A stretch of DNA of 64,000 nucleotides from an uncultured Coriobacteriaceae bacterium (GTDB lineage Bacteria > Actinomycetota > Coriobacteriia > Coriobacteriales > Atopobiaceae): assembly GCA_902786015.1 (NCBI GenBank), contig CADAAU010000007.1, positions 119,172 to 183,171 on the forward strand, written 5' to 3'. The notes beneath the pieces are model-generated. The model searched no databases. It was not told where the DNA came from and saw only the letters and a list, made by a program, of their open reading frames with translations. The translations under genes were made by a program, and so were the position numbers. Below, in pieces: positions 1 through 11,261 of this stretch. Numbering within the stretch: position 1 is the first letter of the stretch; each line of letters opens with the position of its first letter.

Positions 1-2727
1 CTTTTCGAATGACTCTTCGTTCGTGGGGACGACGAGCGTGACTATTTTGCGCGTCCCGTCATCCGAACGCACTTGGAGCTTGCGCATATAGGCAGGCGCA
101 CTCGTGATTCCGCGATTGTACAAGGCGAGGGCGACCTTATCTGAAGTCTCCTGGCTCTCTCCGTTTAAATAGGTAATGGCGTCAAACGTTTGGACTTCCT
201 CATAGTGCTTCGTGAAGCTCTTTGAGATGTTGTCCGCAAGTGTAATTGCCGTGACTATGAGCGAGGTACAACCCACCACCCCCACGAGTGTGGCAAACAC
301 GCGACGCTTGTCGTTAACGCAGTTGTTGACGACCGTCTGCGAAAACAGAGACATGCGTTTCCATACCGCCCAACGCTCATAGAAGTGCTGGTTGACATTT
401 GCGGTCGACTCTCCCCTAAGCAGGTCGATGGCGTCACGCTTCAGAAGTTGACGGACGGCAATCCAGGTAGAGAGCAGGATGAGCACGAGCTCAATTCCGC
501 CCATAACAAGCAAGTCTACGAGGTCGAAGTCAGGACCATAGGGTTGAATGGCAAACTGTTTTGCTGCCTTGGGGCCCACAATTGCCTGTATGAAAAAGAT
601 GGCGATAAAACCGGCCGCTACTACGCCTAATCCAACAGCGAGCCCCGAAAAGCGCAGGTACAGCGATGTGACCTCGATCGTATGGAAGCCAAGGGACTTC
701 TTGGTGCCAATCTGGACGATTTGCTCGTGCGCCAGACGAGAGATTGCCGAATAGCAGACGAACAGGCCAACCAAAATAAAGAGCGATGCCATTGCCCACT
801 TGACGTTCTCCAGCATGGTCGACACTATCGTGAGCGCCTGAATTCCCGCGATGGCCTGACGTGGCAAGACCGTCCAGTGGTATTCGACCATATTGTCGAA
901 CTTATCCTGGGCATCCTTATACGAAGCTTTTCCCTCCTCGAGCTCCTTGTTTTTGTCCTGAATCGCTTGCTTGCCGTCCTCGAGCTCTTTGGTCTTGTCT
1001 TTGAGCGTCTGCTTTCCGTCCTCGAGCTCGCGTTGCGCCGACTGAAGCTTCGCCTGTCCCTCGGCGACGCCATAGTCGTATGCGGACTTTCCCGCATAGT
1101 AGTCGTTCCAGCCGCGGTCGAGCTCCGCTTTTGCCGCATCCAACTCGTTCTTTGCATCGACGAGCTTTTCGTGGACAAGTTCTATGCCGTCTGGGACGTC
1201 CAAAAGATATATGGTGATTCCATTTATGGTGAGAGAGGAGCTGTTGATCTTGTCGATCATGCTGCGGACGTTGCCGATTCGAGATTGAACGGCATCAATT
1301 ATGCTCTGAGCATTTTCGGGAGTGATGGGGTCCAAAACGTTGCTGTCTTGACCATTGAGCTCGAGTGGCAGACCAAGAGCGTTTCCCAAGGTGTCGCTCG
1401 AACTGAATAGATGACTACCCGCAGAATCCAATAGCTGTGCGTCACCGACAAGTTCGTTGTATGCCTCCTTGACTGCGTTCCAACGCTCGTCGGTCGATTC
1501 GTTCGCATACGTTGTGTAAGACTCGCTCAGGATGTCGACTTTTGACTGGACGACATCAACAAGGCGCTGGGCCTCGCCGACCAAGGAGACGAAAACGTCA
1601 TACTCGGTCCGCATACTTTCGAACGACGAGCTGAGCTGGGCATATGTCTCCATGGCATTATTGTATGTTTGCATCCCGGCGTCGTACTTGGCCTGTCCGT
1701 CCGAAAGCTGACGGTATGCCTCGTTCAGCTTGATTTGGGCGAGTGACTGCTCTTCCGAGCCGGAGGAGATGCTGTCGAGGAGTTCCTGCTCCCCGGCGTC
1801 GAGCTTCTGTTGTCCTTCCTCCAGCTGAGTCTGGCCGTCTTCGAGTTGTTTCTTTCCGTCGGCCAGAGCCTTCTCGCCATCGGTAATCTTGCGTCGCGCA
1901 TCGTCGAGCTTGTCTTGAGCTTCGTTGCGGATCGACTTGTAGCGAGCGGTTCCAAGTTTGCCGCCCAGATCCTCGATTCTCTCGACGATAGGTTTGATAC
2001 TATTGATATAGTCGTCCGAAAAAACGCTGATGTCACGCATCGAATCGCAACGAATGTAGACGTTGGGATAGGCATCGCGGAACTTGCTCGCATCAAACGA
2101 CTCCGCTGTCACGAAACCAACGCAATCAATGGATCCGGAACACAGGTTCGAAACTCCCAGCGAAGTGGACTTGCGATGAAAATACTCTGGAGTCTCGACG
2201 AGAGCAGTAATGGTATAGGTATCCGACTTGAGGTACTCCATACCGTCTTTGTCGTTCTGGTCTGTTGCATCGTGCTTGAGCGTGATGGTGTCTCCGACGC
2301 TTAGATTCTGGTCATTTGCCCAAAACTCAAGGAGCGCGATCTCGTTGGGTTCCATGGGCAGGTTGCCGACGATTGAGGTGGGCTTGTTGATGTTTTGGGG
2401 GAGCGATTGCATCTTGAGGATGTAGCCCGTGCTTCCATCTTGCATTACAGAAAAGGTCGAATATCCGCATTCGACCTCGCTGACGCCATCGATGCGTTTG
2501 AGCTCCTCCAGATTCTCTTTTGTGATGCCGTAAGGAAACTGGACCGTGACGTCATGCATACGTCCTTCGTCCATTGACCTGAGCGCCTCTCCGCGCAAAG
2601 CGGACGCACTCCACTGAATACCCAAAAAGAGTCCGACGCCCAAACAGACGAATGTGCTGATGCTAATGAACCCTACGAAGTTCGCCTTGATATCGGCGAT
2701 TAACTCGACGAATCGGATGCCTTTCAT
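1..2727 (-). CDS. FtsX-type ABC transporter permease (3' end cut by window)
   Basis: The frame is open from ATG at 2727 to base 1 with no stop, so at least 909 residues are present and the C-terminus lies outside. It begins with a hydrophobic segment (about residues 15-32), then a very long extracytoplasmic region. Two stretches (about 265-320 and 545-620) repeat an L-x-D-G-x-x-x-L pattern typical of coiled coils in large FtsX/MacB-like permeases. Three membrane segments follow at about 640-760, and another near 830. The ABC ATPase gene ends 10 bases upstream of this start, so the two are one operon and probably one exporter or lipoprotein-handling complex. The substrate cannot be told from sequence. 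Confidence 0.85.
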   Translation of the reverse strand, partial: MKGIRFVELIADIKANFVGFISISTFVCLGVGLFLGIQWSASALRGEALRSMDEGRMHDVTVQFPYGITKENLEELKRIDGVSEVECGYSTFSVMQDGSTGYILKMQSLPQNINKPTSIVGNLPMEPNEIALLEFWANDQNLSVGDTITLKHDATDQNDKDGMEYLKSDTYTITALVETPEYFHRKSTSLGVSNLCSGSIDCVGFVTAESFDASKFRDAYPNVYIRCDSMRDISVFSDDYINSIKPIVERIEDLGGKLGTARYKSIRNEAQDKLDDARRKITDGEKALADGKKQLEDGQTQLEEGQQKLDAGEQELLDSISSGSEEQSLAQIKLNEAYRQLSDGQAKYDAGMQTYNNAMETYAQLSSSFESMRTEYDVFVSLVGEAQRLVDVVQSKVDILSESYTTYANESTDERWNAVKEAYNELVGDAQLLDSAGSHLFSSSDTLGNALGLPLELNGQDSNVLDPITPENAQSIIDAVQSRIGNVRSMIDKINSSSLTINGITIYLLDVPDGIELVHEKLVDAKNELDAAKAELDRGWNDYYAGKSAYDYGVAEGQAKLQSAQRELEDGKQTLKDKTKELEDGKQAIQDKNKELEEGKASYKDAQDKFDNMVEYHWTVLPRQAIAGIQALTIVSTMLENVKWAMASLFILVGLFVCYSAISRLAHEQIVQIGTKKSLGFHTIEVTSLYLRFSGLAVGLGVVAAGFIAIFFIQAIVGPKAAKQFAIQPYGPDFDLVDLLVMGGIELVLILLSTWIAVRQLLKRDAIDLLRGESTANVNQHFYERWAVWKRMSLFSQTVVNNCVNDKRRVFATLVGVVGCTSLIVTAITLADNISKSFTKHYEEVQTFDAITYLNGESQETSDKVALALYNRGITSAPAYMRKLQVRSDDGTRKIVTLVVPTNEESFEK

Positions 2728-2737
2728 TGTCCATCTC

Positions 2738-3958
2738 CTACCAGACAAGATCGGTTGCATGTGCCTTCCGCCGGTTGACCGTTACCTCGGCCATACGTCC
2801 ACCCCTCATGCGTACCACGCGGTCGGCCATGCGGCAGATTTCCTCGTTGTGCGTAACCATGATCATGGTGGTGCCCTCTGCAATGATGCGCTCCATCACT
2901 TCGAGCACTTCGATGGAGGTGGTATAGTCGAGCGCGGCGGTGGGCTCGTCTGCCATGATGATGCGCGGGCGCTTCATAAGGGCACGTGCGATAGAGACGC
3001 GCTGCTGCTGGCCTCCTGACATCTGCGAGGGGTAGTTGTTTGCCCGATCGGAGAGCTTAACAATCTCCAGGGCCTCGGTCGCGTCCATGGGATTGGGCAC
3101 GAGGCTTGCAATGAGCTCGAGGTTCTGCCTGGCGTTGAGGTTGGGCATGAGGTTGTAGGACTGGAAGATGAAGCCTACGTTGTCGCGGCGGTAGTCGGTG
3201 AGCGTCTTTTGGTCGGCATTGGCGTACTCTTGACCAAAGACCTCAAAGGAACCGGAGGTGGGGTGGTCCATGCCACCGAGGATGTTGAGCAACGTGGACT
3301 TGCCGCAGCCCGATTCGCCCAAAAGTACCAGAAACTCTCCCTCGTAGACGTCGAGGTTCACGCCCTTTAGTACCTTAGTGACCACGTCGCCGTTGGAGAA
3401 TTCGCGCGTGACGCCCCTCACGCGCATAACAACCTCACCTGGTTCCCAGGCTGGCTGGATGTTCTCGTTGTCGTCAAGCGCCATGGCCGCGAGCATGGCC
3501 ATCATCTCGCAGACGTCAGCTTCCTCCTCGGTAAAGACTCCGCCGCCGTCCTTGTTGATGAACTGGACGCAGCCTAGGTTGCGAGAAGCGCTCGAGAAGG
3601 GGACGCAGATCATCGAGGTAACCTCGACGTCGTCAAAGTCCTTGACCGTCTCTGGGTCATTGGCAGGGGAGAAGAACAAGTGTCGCTCTGCCTGCTGAGT
3701 GACGTACACCCTGCCTACGGCCCCCTCTCCAGGCAGATGCGATTTGCTCGTCAGGTCGCTGGACCCAATCCAAAAGAAGGGTCGAAGACAACTCTCGTCG
3801 GACTCTCCCGCATACCATATGGCCCCGGATTCCGCCTTGCAGTTCTTGAGGATGACCTTGAGGCCTTCTCGCAGTGCCTCGTCTAGCGTGTCCGCGCGCG
3901 ATATGGCCTGTTGCGCCTCGTGCAATGCCTTATAGGCAGAAACCATAGACGTATCCAC
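2738..3958 (-). CDS. GAF domain-ABC transporter ATPase fusion
   Basis: The C-terminal two thirds is a MacB/LolD-class ATPase: Walker [10 protein letters not shown], signature MSGGQQQR, Walker B IIMADEP, and a switch histidine in MVTHNEE. The first 170 residues or so resemble a GAF domain ([11 protein letters not shown], then VTSMICVPF and [11 protein letters not shown]), a fold that binds small ligands or senses redox state. I chose GTG at 3958 because AAAGGA lies 7 bases upstream. An ATG at 4075 would add 39 residues of unconvincing sequence. It is followed after 10 bases by the FtsX permease. A GAF domain ahead of the ATPase suggests that transport is gated by a cytoplasmic signal (inference). 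Confidence 0.88.
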   Translation of the reverse strand: MDTSMVSAYKALHEAQQAISRADTLDEALREGLKVILKNCKAESGAIWYAGESDESCLRPFFWIGSSDLTSKSHLPGEGAVGRVYVTQQAERHLFFSPANDPETVKDFDDVEVTSMICVPFSSASRNLGCVQFINKDGGGVFTEEEADVCEMMAMLAAMALDDNENIQPAWEPGEVVMRVRGVTREFSNGDVVTKVLKGVNLDVYEGEFLVLLGESGCGKSTLLNILGGMDHPTSGSFEVFGQEYANADQKTLTDYRRDNVGFIFQSYNLMPNLNARQNLELIASLVPNPMDATEALEIVKLSDRANNYPSQMSGGQQQRVSIARALMKRPRIIMADEPTAALDYTTSIEVLEVMERIIAEGTTMIMVTHNEEICRMADRVVRMRGGRMAEVTVNRRKAHATDLVW

Positions 3959-4156
3959 AGTAGTATCCTTTCGAGGGGATTTTGTAATTGCAATGATACA
4001 TGTATTTTGTGTGCAACCGACTGATATGAGACTGCGATTCTGCGAATGAACCCGCGCTTTAGCATCTGAATTCATATGCGTAGACTTGGAGGAGAGTCGC
4101 GTCGTGTCTCCCGAGCATTACTCCTATAACATCCCGTCGCGTACAAAATCGTTCCG

Positions 4157-4244
4157 CTCACGGAGTCGTGAGTGGTGGGGAGCACTGCTCGTGTATAATC
4201 ATGCTCAGTGTTGAGTTTGGCCGCGTCGAGGATGTGCCTCGACG
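4157..4244 (+). promoter_or_regulatory. gap promoter, operator-like palindrome and leader hairpin
   Basis: A perfect -10 hexamer TATAAT lies at 4194-4199, preceded directly by TG; no good -35 is visible. Upstream at 4157-4172 is a perfect inverted repeat, CTCACG-GAGT-CGTGAG, placed where an operator could act. Downstream at 4224-4244 the leader can form an 8-bp hairpin (CGTCGAGG/CCTCGACG, loop ATGTG) before the GAAAGGAG ribosome binding site of gap. The regulator is unknown. Confidence 0.55.
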
Positions 4245-4264
4245 GCCTCACGAAAGGAGAAAGT

Positions 4265-5288
<1,024 letters not shown>

Positions 5289-5310
5289 TCGATGCTTCCC
5301 TAGGGAACTG

Positions 5311-5354
5311 GGGCGCGGTGCAGCTCTCGGGCCGCGCCGCGCCCATTTCTTTGT
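5311..5354 (+). terminator. Terminator after gap
   Basis: A 10-bp GC-rich stem (5311-5320 with 5335-5344, one G-T pair) is followed by a short T-rich tail (ATTTCTTTG). It lies 23 bases after the gap stop, so pgk probably also has its own initiation or relies on readthrough. A small palindrome TTCCCTAGGGAA (5296-5307) sits just before it. Confidence 0.6.
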
Positions 5355-5391
5355 TCGTGTAAGTATGGTTTCGAGTTAAGGAGTGATTCCC

Positions 5392-6574
<1,183 letters not shown>

Positions 6575-6582
<8 letters not shown>

Positions 6583-7342
6583 AAGGATGATCGCTGGTAA
6601 CTGGAAGATGAACAAGACCTTCGCCGAGGCCGTCGAGCTCGCTACTGGGCTGGCCGCCGAGCTGAAGGACGGCACGGGCGATGTCGACGTCGTCGTAGCC
6701 CCGCCGGCAGTAGACCTCAAGGGCGTAGCCGAGGTCATCGAGCAGGAGAAGGCGGCATTCGCCCTTTCCGCACAGAACGTGTACTGGGAGGAGGCCGGCG
6801 CTTACACCGGCGAGACCGCCCCGAACATGCTCGAGGCCATTGGTGCCACGCACTGCATCATCGGTCACTCCGAGCGTCGCGACTACTTTGGCGAGACCGA
6901 CGAGGACATCAACAAGAAGGCCAAGGCCCTCATGGCTCACGGCATCGTGCCCATCAGCTGCTGCGGCGAGTCCCTCGAGATTCGCGAGGCCGGCACGCAC
7001 GTCGAGTTCGTCGTAGACCAGATCAAGAAGGACACCGCTGGTCTGGAGATCACCGATCCCTCCAAGTACGTCATCGCCTATGAGCCCATCTGGGCCATCG
7101 GCACCGGCAAGACCGCCACGGCTGACGACGCCCAGGAAGTCTGCGGCGCCATCCGCCAGACCCTCATCGAGATCTTTGGCGAGGAAACGGCAGCGGGCAT
7201 CCGCGTACTGTACGGCGGCTCCGCCAACCCGAGCAACATCGCCGGCTTCCTCGAGAAGGAAGACGTGGACGGCGCCCTCGTAGGCGGCGCTTCCCTCAAG
7301 GCCGACGGCTTTGCCGACATGGTCCGTTCTGCCATGGCGTAA
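6575..7342 (+). CDS. tpiA: Triosephosphate isomerase
   Basis: It interconverts dihydroxyacetone phosphate and glyceraldehyde-3-phosphate. The 255 residues carry the catalytic lysine in GNWKMNK, the histidine in IIGHSERR, the catalytic glutamate in AYEPIWAIGTGK and the phosphate-binding LYGGSANPSN. The start at ATG 6575 lies inside the pgk end and is served by GGAGG at about 6560. A second in-frame ATG at 6587 is possible but would trim the strand leading to the active-site lysine. Confidence 0.97.
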
Positions 7343-7371
7343 TTGTCAATAGGAACAATAGGTTTTTGCAC

Positions 7372-7401
7372 AGGAGGTCCGGGCTTCGGCTCGGGCCTCC
7401 T
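7372..7401 (+). terminator. Hairpin after tpiA
   Basis: A 13-bp stem with two G-T pairs and a TTCG tetraloop (7372-7384 with 7389-7401) lies 29 bases after the tpiA stop. There is no T-tract, so it may be a terminator helped by the longer palindrome just downstream, or an mRNA-stabilising end. Confidence 0.5.
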
Positions 7402-7411
7402 GCATGAATGT

Positions 7412-7478
7412 GTGGAACGGGGTTCCCGGGGAGTTTGTTCCGTGCGTCTGAGTAAGCTCCCCGGGGACCCTGTTCCAC
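7412..7478. repeat. Long intergenic palindrome (GGAAC/GGGGAG module)
   Basis: Arms at 7412-7433 and 7457-7478 pair over 22 bp with only two G-T pairs. Its half-site GTGGAACGGGGTTCCCG recurs at 30013-30029, and CCGGGGAGTT(C)TGTTCCG recurs at about 20115-20132. A run of six T follows at about 7492, so it could also terminate transcription. Confidence 0.7.
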
Positions 7479-7574
7479 GTGCACCTCTTGGGTTTTTTGA
7501 CACTGGTCCCGCATCTTACCGGACATATAATGAATGCATTGGTATTTGCAGTCCGGATGCAAAGGGGAAAGACT

Positions 7575-8948
7575 ATGGCAGAAACACAGCAAAAGAAACC
7601 CATCGTACCTATTGTGATTGGGGCCGTGGCGGTTGTGGCGGTCGTCATCATTGCAGTCGTGATGTTGACTCCAAAGAAGAAGGTAACCGTACCGAGCGTG
7701 ACGTACTACTACCAGCGCCAAGCCGAACAGATGCTTGCCGACGCAGGGCTGAAACTCGGCAAGGTAACGGAAGAGCAGAACACGGAGTCATATGAGGGTC
7801 TCATCCTCAATCAGAGCCCTGCCGCAGACCAGAGTGTTGACGAGGGGTCCACGGTTGACATTACCATTGCAAAAGGCCTCCCCATTCCCACAGAGCTCGA
7901 GGTTCCGGACCTCAAGGGCATGTCTCCCGAAGACGCCGAGATAACGCTCATCTTGGCCAATATCTTCCCCTTGCTGGAGGGTTCCGCGAATTCCGACGAT
8001 GTGGAGCCGGGTATGGTGTGCGAGCAGGATATAGCCGCAGGTACAAAAATATCAATTACCAAAGAGGACTTCCAAGATGGTAACTGGCCAGTTCTTTCGT
8101 ACAAGACGAGTCTGGGCAAAGAGCAGGTCAAGGTGCCTGACGTCATCGGCAAGACGGACCAAGAGGCGCGTGACGCGCTCAAAGGCGCTGGCTTGGCAAT
8201 CGACACGACCAACTCCTATAACGACAAGGTCGAGCAGGGCCGCATCATAAGCCAGTCGGTGGCCAAGGACACGACAGTTCCCAAGGGTACGGTCGTGTCT
8301 ATCGAGATCTCGCTTGGCAAGAAGCCTGTAAATCGCGTCACCGTTCCGGACATCCGCACCTACAGCTTTGACGAGGCGAAGAGATCGCTCGAAAGTGCGG
8401 GCCTCAAGTACACGTACTCCGGCGACACGAGCGGTAGGGTTATCACCGTCAAGCCTACGCCCGGTACTGAGGTAGACGAGGGCTCTACGGTCGACTTCAC
8501 GATTCAGCGCACGGCCGAGCAGGTTCGCGAGGAGCAGGAGCGCAAGCGCCAGCAGGAGGAGCAGCAGCGACAACAGCAAGAAGAGCAGCGCCGTCAGCAG
8601 GAAGAGCAGCGCCAACGCGAGGAAGACGAGCGTCGCCAGCAAGAGGAGCAGGAACGTCAGCGTCAGGAAGAAGAGCAACGTCAGCAAGAGCAGCAGCAAC
8701 AACAGCAACAGGAGCAACAGCAGCAGGAGCAGCGTCAGCTCATTTCCGAGGCAGACGCCATCGTCGCTGCGGTTATCACGGCCGTTGACGATCCGAATGA
8801 TCCGAGCGTCGACAACGTTCGGGCTGACCTTGTGGATGTCGGCGACACGCGTCATTACGTGGTGACCTTCACCACCGATACGGCAGGTTATCAGGTCACG
8901 ATCGATGCCTATACCGGCGAGGTTATCGATACGCACGTAGACCGCTAG
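7575..8948 (+). CDS. Membrane protein with PASTA repeats, Q/E/R-rich linker and PepSY-like end
   Basis: This 457-residue protein starts with a short cytoplasmic tail and one membrane segment (about 10-32). Four PASTA-type units follow, with VTVPSVTYYY, ELEVPDLKGM, QVKVPDVIGK and VTVPDIRTYS each marking a unit start. PASTA domains bind uncrosslinked peptidoglycan. A linker of about 75 residues made almost only of Q, E and R (about 315-392) predicts a long coiled coil. The last 65 residues (ISEADAIVAAV to GYQVTIDAYTGEVID) look like a PepSY domain. No kinase domain is present, unlike PknB/StkP. ATG 7575 follows AAAGGGGAAAG. A cell-wall sensing or scaffolding role is inference. Confidence 0.8.
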   Translation: MAETQQKKPIVPIVIGAVAVVAVVIIAVVMLTPKKKVTVPSVTYYYQRQAEQMLADAGLKLGKVTEEQNTESYEGLILNQSPAADQSVDEGSTVDITIAKGLPIPTELEVPDLKGMSPEDAEITLILANIFPLLEGSANSDDVEPGMVCEQDIAAGTKISITKEDFQDGNWPVLSYKTSLGKEQVKVPDVIGKTDQEARDALKGAGLAIDTTNSYNDKVEQGRIISQSVAKDTTVPKGTVVSIEISLGKKPVNRVTVPDIRTYSFDEAKRSLESAGLKYTYSGDTSGRVITVKPTPGTEVDEGSTVDFTIQRTAEQVREEQERKRQQEEQQRQQQEEQRRQQEEQRQREEDERRQQEEQERQRQEEEQRQQEQQQQQQQEQQQQEQRQLISEADAIVAAVITAVDDPNDPSVDNVRADLVDVGDTRHYVVTFTTDTAGYQVTIDAYTGEVIDTHVDR

Positions 8949-8984
8949 ACCTATAGCAAGACTACGGGCGCCAACTTTACTGTC

Positions 8985-9012
8985 AAGCGACGGGGATGTT
9001 CCCCGTCGCTTT
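8985..9012 (+). terminator. Perfect hairpin terminator after PASTA gene
   Basis: A perfect 12-bp stem (8985-8996 with 9000-9011, loop TGT) starts 37 bases after the stop codon and ends in TTT. Its core (GACGGGGA/TCCCCGTC) resembles the GGGGA/TCCCC palindromes at 23987, 30031 and 56089. Confidence 0.65.
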
Positions 9013-9097
9013 CCTCCGGGAGCGAACGAGTAACGTCTACCGATCGCAAGGGGGCGCTACTTTCAGTAAGACCATTTGCGACTGTTTTGGCGGCACA

Positions 9098-10342
9098 ATG
9101 AAGAGAGACTCTCTGTTTCGCATTCCCAACTATCCCGCATGGTTCGGGGCAGACACGTTTTTGTTGGCGGGATCGGCGGTGCACTGGATCGTGATGTCGG
9201 TGATGGCCTACGAGCTCTCGGGGTCCGTCACCATGGCCGGATGGTTCGCGACGATTCGCGGGATCATGAGTTCCACGACGCAGGTTTTGGGCGGCACGTT
9301 CATCGATCGCCACGATCACCGCACGCTCATATTGGTGCAGGCCGGAAGTTGCGCGATCATTTGGCTCACGATGGGCATTCTCTTTATCGCGGGAGATCTC
9401 ACGTTCGCGCTCTTTGTGAGCCTCTGCCTTTTGTCGTCATCCATCTTTGGGTTTTTGGGCGGGACGACCAACGCGGCGCTCATTCGTGTCGTCGGACCCA
9501 AGCGATACGCCGAGGCAGAGAGCGTCAACCAGGGTAGGGACGCCGCCGTGAATACCGCCGGCTCACCCTTGGGTGCCGTTCTGTTTGGGATGTCGCACGC
9601 ATTCCCATTCTTTGCGAGCGCGGTCTTTGACGTGATGGCCTTCGTGAGCGCCGCATTCCTTCGCCTGCCGCTAAACGAGGACGAGAGGGACGAAGCCGCA
9701 AGCAGCGAGCCGGCATCCTTCGTGCGCGACATGATCGATGGCTGGCGGTGGGTGTTTTCGAGCAAGGTCATCGTGAGCGGCGTTGCGATAATGGGCGTCG
9801 TCCAGTTCGGTTTCTTTGCCGCTCATCAGTCAGTGAACCTCACGCTCGTGGAGCAGGGCGTGGAACCGCTGCTCATCAGTCTGGCCAACGTTGGGACGGC
9901 GGTGGGCACGATCGTAGGTTCGTTTATCTCGGCCCGCATCTGCAACAACATGCCTGTGGGGAAGGGGATTGTGGCCATCCTCATGGGTATAGCAGTATCG
10001 TACGTGCCTATGGCGCTCATAGGGACGTATCCCTCAATACTCTTTTCCACATGCTTGGCGAGCCTTCCCATGCCGCTGTTTAGCGCGCTCGTTAACGGGT
10101 TCGTCTTCTCGAAGACACCGGTCTCTAAGCAGGGGCGCACCAGGGCGGCCGTCATGACTGCAATCATGTTGTTTGGTAGCCTATCGGGCGCCGTCGCCGG
10201 CGAACTTCTGCCGCGCATTGGCTTTAGCGGGTTCGTGTTCGTTTTGGTTGCCCTGTCGCTCGCGGGTGCCATGTTCGCGGCGTTGAATCCTTACCTGCGC
10301 ACCATTCCCGCCGCCTCCGAATGGGAGAATGTGGAGCTCTAG
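9098..10342 (+). CDS. Major facilitator superfamily transporter
   Basis: This 414-residue protein has about 10-12 hydrophobic segments and MFS features. Examples are DTFLLAGSAVHWIVMSVMAY in the first helix and an acidic/basic loop FIDRHDHRT after the second helix, where the MFS A-motif usually lies. Overall it resembles the macrolide/multidrug efflux group of MFS proteins. Substrate cannot be assigned. ATG 9098 is the likeliest start; an upstream frame reaches 8996 but overlaps the terminator region. The ribosome binding site is weak. An 8-bp hairpin (GGAGAATG at 10324 with CATTCTCC at 10357) spans its stop codon. Confidence 0.85.
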   Translation: MKRDSLFRIPNYPAWFGADTFLLAGSAVHWIVMSVMAYELSGSVTMAGWFATIRGIMSSTTQVLGGTFIDRHDHRTLILVQAGSCAIIWLTMGILFIAGDLTFALFVSLCLLSSSIFGFLGGTTNAALIRVVGPKRYAEAESVNQGRDAAVNTAGSPLGAVLFGMSHAFPFFASAVFDVMAFVSAAFLRLPLNEDERDEAASSEPASFVRDMIDGWRWVFSSKVIVSGVAIMGVVQFGFFAAHQSVNLTLVEQGVEPLLISLANVGTAVGTIVGSFISARICNNMPVGKGIVAILMGIAVSYVPMALIGTYPSILFSTCLASLPMPLFSALVNGFVFSKTPVSKQGRTRAAVMTAIMLFGSLSGAVAGELLPRIGFSGFVFVLVALSLAGAMFAALNPYLRTIPAASEWENVEL

Positions 10343-10394
10343 ACTGTACCTGAGTTCATTCTCCATAAGGATTGGCAAGCAGGAAGGCTATCGT

Positions 10395-11033
10395 ATGGGA
10401 AACACGTATGGCTATGCGCGGGTATCATCCCGCGACCAGAACCTAAACAGGCAAATTGATGCTCTCATCGAATTTGGCGTTGAACGCGGCTGTATATTTA
10501 CGGACAAAGCAAGTGGCAAGGACTTCCAGCGTCCAGAATATCGGAGGCTGCTACGTCAGCTGGTCAAAGGCGACGTTCTGGCAATAAAGAGCATCGATCG
10601 ACTTGGGCGCAATTATGACGAGATTCTGGAGCAGTGGAGGTATTTGACGAAGGAACGCGACGTCGCCATCGTGGTGCTCGACATGCCCCTGCTCGACACG
10701 CGCGTCCGCCGCGAGGGCATAACGAACGTCCTCATATCGGATATCGTGTTGCAACTATTGTCGTATGTGGCGCAAGTTGAGCGAGAAAACATCAGACAGC
10801 GACAAGCTGAGGGAATCGCGGCGGCACGGGCACGTGGCGTCCGATTTGGTAGGCCACGCAAGAAACGCCCCGCACAATATGAGGATACCAAGGAGTCCTA
10901 CGTTTCGGGCAAGCTTACGAGACGTGAGGCCGCGTTGCGACTTGAGGTGTCTATAAGCACGTTTGATCGCTGGCTCAAAGAGGATGGGGCAGAGCGAAGA
11001 AAAGCGCACAAATGCGCACTTACACAGGTATAA
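10395..11033 (+). CDS. Serine recombinase (resolvase/invertase family)
   Basis: The 212 residues fit a small serine recombinase. The N-terminal catalytic domain starts YGYARVSSRDQN, with the nucleophilic serine in this motif, and has IKSIDRLGRNYDE and the long E-helix region. A C-terminal helix-turn-helix follows (LTRREAALRLEVSISTFDRWL). AGGAAGG lies upstream of ATG 10395. It opens an accessory island and is followed by an AT-rich tract with repeats that could contain its crossover site. It could be a resolvase, an invertase or the remnant of a mobile element; no transposase is visible. Confidence 0.93.
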   Translation: MGNTYGYARVSSRDQNLNRQIDALIEFGVERGCIFTDKASGKDFQRPEYRRLLRQLVKGDVLAIKSIDRLGRNYDEILEQWRYLTKERDVAIVVLDMPLLDTRVRREGITNVLISDIVLQLLSYVAQVERENIRQRQAEGIAAARARGVRFGRPRKKRPAQYEDTKESYVSGKLTRREAALRLEVSISTFDRWLKEDGAERRKAHKCALTQV

Positions 11034-11261
11034 CGCTTTTGAAGTTAATTCAAAATCTACACTTTTTCACTCACCTTGCACTGACATTATACCGTACCCA
11101 AAACCTATTGCCACCCCTTGATTCCTTTTCGCAAATCCTTTCGCAAATCCTGCAATTTCTGAAAGTAATCATATTAATTATGATATCAACATCATGATAA
11201 CGAGCATAGCGCGCAAAAACCAATAAGTCTACAAAAGTGTACGTTTTTAGACTATTGGGAG
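11034..11261. repeat. AT-rich tract with tandem and inverted repeats
   Basis: This gap between the recombinase and the NusG-like gene is markedly AT-rich compared with its surroundings. It holds a tandem 12-bp-period repeat of TTTCGCAAATCC (11127-11151), an inverted repeat ATCATA-TTAAT-TATGAT (11168-11184) with a nearby ATCATGAT palindrome (11191-11198), and an inverted repeat CAATAAGTCTA/TAGACTATTG (11221-11231 with 11248-11257, one bulge). The last one abuts the GGGAG ribosome binding site of the next gene. These are candidate recombination or regulatory sites. Confidence 0.6.

Noticed and set aside
8052..8936. Leucine-rich minus-strand frame resembling a membrane protein
   Set aside because: The leucine run is only the complement of the CAG/GAG-rich Q/E linker of the PASTA protein.
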